Shown: one piece after another, positions 13,826 through 13,951 of the stretch
Layout: each line of letters starts with the position of its first letter
Numbering within the stretch: position 1 is the stretch's first letter
Assembly: GCA_934476315.1 (NCBI GenBank)
Contig: CAKSNQ010000036.1
Location: forward strand, 1 to 13,951
Direction: 5' to 3'
Source: an uncultured Eubacteriales bacterium
GTDB lineage: Bacteria; Bacillota; Clostridia; Oscillospirales; CAG-272
Length of the DNA: 13,951 nt
Position numbers and translations under genes: made by a program
Notes under the pieces: generated by a model
What the model saw: only the letters and a program-made list of their open reading frames with translations
What the model was told of the DNA's origin: nothing
Databases searched by the model: none

Positions 13826-13854
13826 ATTATAACATAAATTGTCGAAAAGAGCAA
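13826..13854 (-). promoter_or_regulatory. Sigma-A promoter for the DUF1846 gene
   Basis: On the minus strand TTGCTC (13854-13849) and a perfect TATAAT (13831-13826) are 17 bp apart, with TGT before the -10 (extended -10). The expected transcript start is near 13819, about 110 nt upstream of the coding start. Confidence 0.75.
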
Positions 13855-13882
13855 GGGCTTTTTGAAAAAACAATAGTCATAA

Positions 13883-13948
13883 CCACCGGCAAAGCCGGTG
13901 GCTTGCTCAGCCCTATAAGGGCATGGTGCTGGCAGGGCTGAAAGCCCT
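13883..13948. repeat. Three consecutive 3-nt-loop hairpins at the right edge; possible IS200/IS605-type end
   Basis: Three perfect hairpins follow one another: CCACCGGC/GCCGGTGG (13883-13890, 13894-13901, loop AAA), GCCCT/AGGGC (13910-13914, 13918-13922, loop ATA) and AGGGCT/AGCCCT (13934-13939, 13943-13948, loop GAA). Subterminal imperfect hairpins of this style are typical of IS200/IS605-family ends and of tnpB-associated guide RNA regions in Clostridia, but the element would extend beyond the window. It could also be a dispersed palindromic repeat. The hairpins are seen directly; the element assignment is inferred from resemblance. Confidence 0.45.
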
Positions 13949-13951
13949 CTG

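Noticed and set aside
1..13951. tRNA, rRNA or known riboswitch
   Set aside because: No cloverleaf with a conserved TTCRANNC arm, no rRNA motifs and no familiar riboswitch core were found by eye on either strand; a covariance search would be needed to exclude short or divergent cases.

Overview
The window reads as a GC-rich (visibly well above 50%) chromosomal segment of an anaerobic Firmicute, most likely a gut-type Clostridia/Oscillospirales relative. This is an inference from UPF0291/DUF896 and DUF1846 proteins, a formate-tetrahydrofolate ligase next to glyA, the MEP isoprenoid pathway, strong AGGAGG-type ribosome binding sites and good sigma-A promoters. Almost all genes are housekeeping. 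No phage, defence, secretion or biosynthetic cluster is visible, and there are no rRNA or tRNA genes.

Layout. 1-330 is the 3' end of an IS30-family transposase cut by the window edge. 494-1966 is 4-alpha-glucanotransferase (malQ, +), converging through a shared terminator on a ZIP-family metal transporter (2046-2843, -). 3192-6125 is a two-gene one-carbon operon, glyA-fhs (+), with a strong promoter and a leader of about 190 nt. 6240-6917 is an unrecognised two-helix membrane protein (+) with its own promoter, ending at a bidirectional terminator. From there to 11864 everything is on the minus strand. In transcription order it is a DUF896 protein, tsaE, tsaB, rpiB, ispD, ispF and rpe. The first five genes are spaced 17-56 bp apart and probably form one operon from a promoter at 11905-11933. 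The ispD-ispF and ispF-rpe gaps (223 and 473 bp) are filled partly by repeats. 12223-13710 is a DUF1846/UPF0371 protein (-) with its own promoter. The right edge carries three consecutive short-loop hairpins that look like the end of a mobile or interspersed repeat.

How the genes work together. GlyA and Fhs both charge tetrahydrofolate with one-carbon units, from serine and formate. RpiB and Rpe interconvert pentose phosphates. IspD and IspF are two steps of the MEP route to isoprenoids. TsaB and TsaE belong to the t6A37 tRNA modification machinery. MalQ handles maltodextrin or glycogen glucans.

The least ordinary content is non-coding. There are three tracts of degenerate 7-bp tandem repeats sharing a YYGA core, all at the 3' ends of genes between 6.9 and 8.9 kb. 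A roughly 25-bp tandem repeat abuts the DUF896 operon promoter. A 9-bp inverted repeat has one arm covering the start codon of the metal transporter. All five well-supported promoters have a 17-bp spacer and an extended -10 TGN. I do not see convincing evidence for a new multi-gene system; the heptamer repeats are the best candidate for something undescribed.
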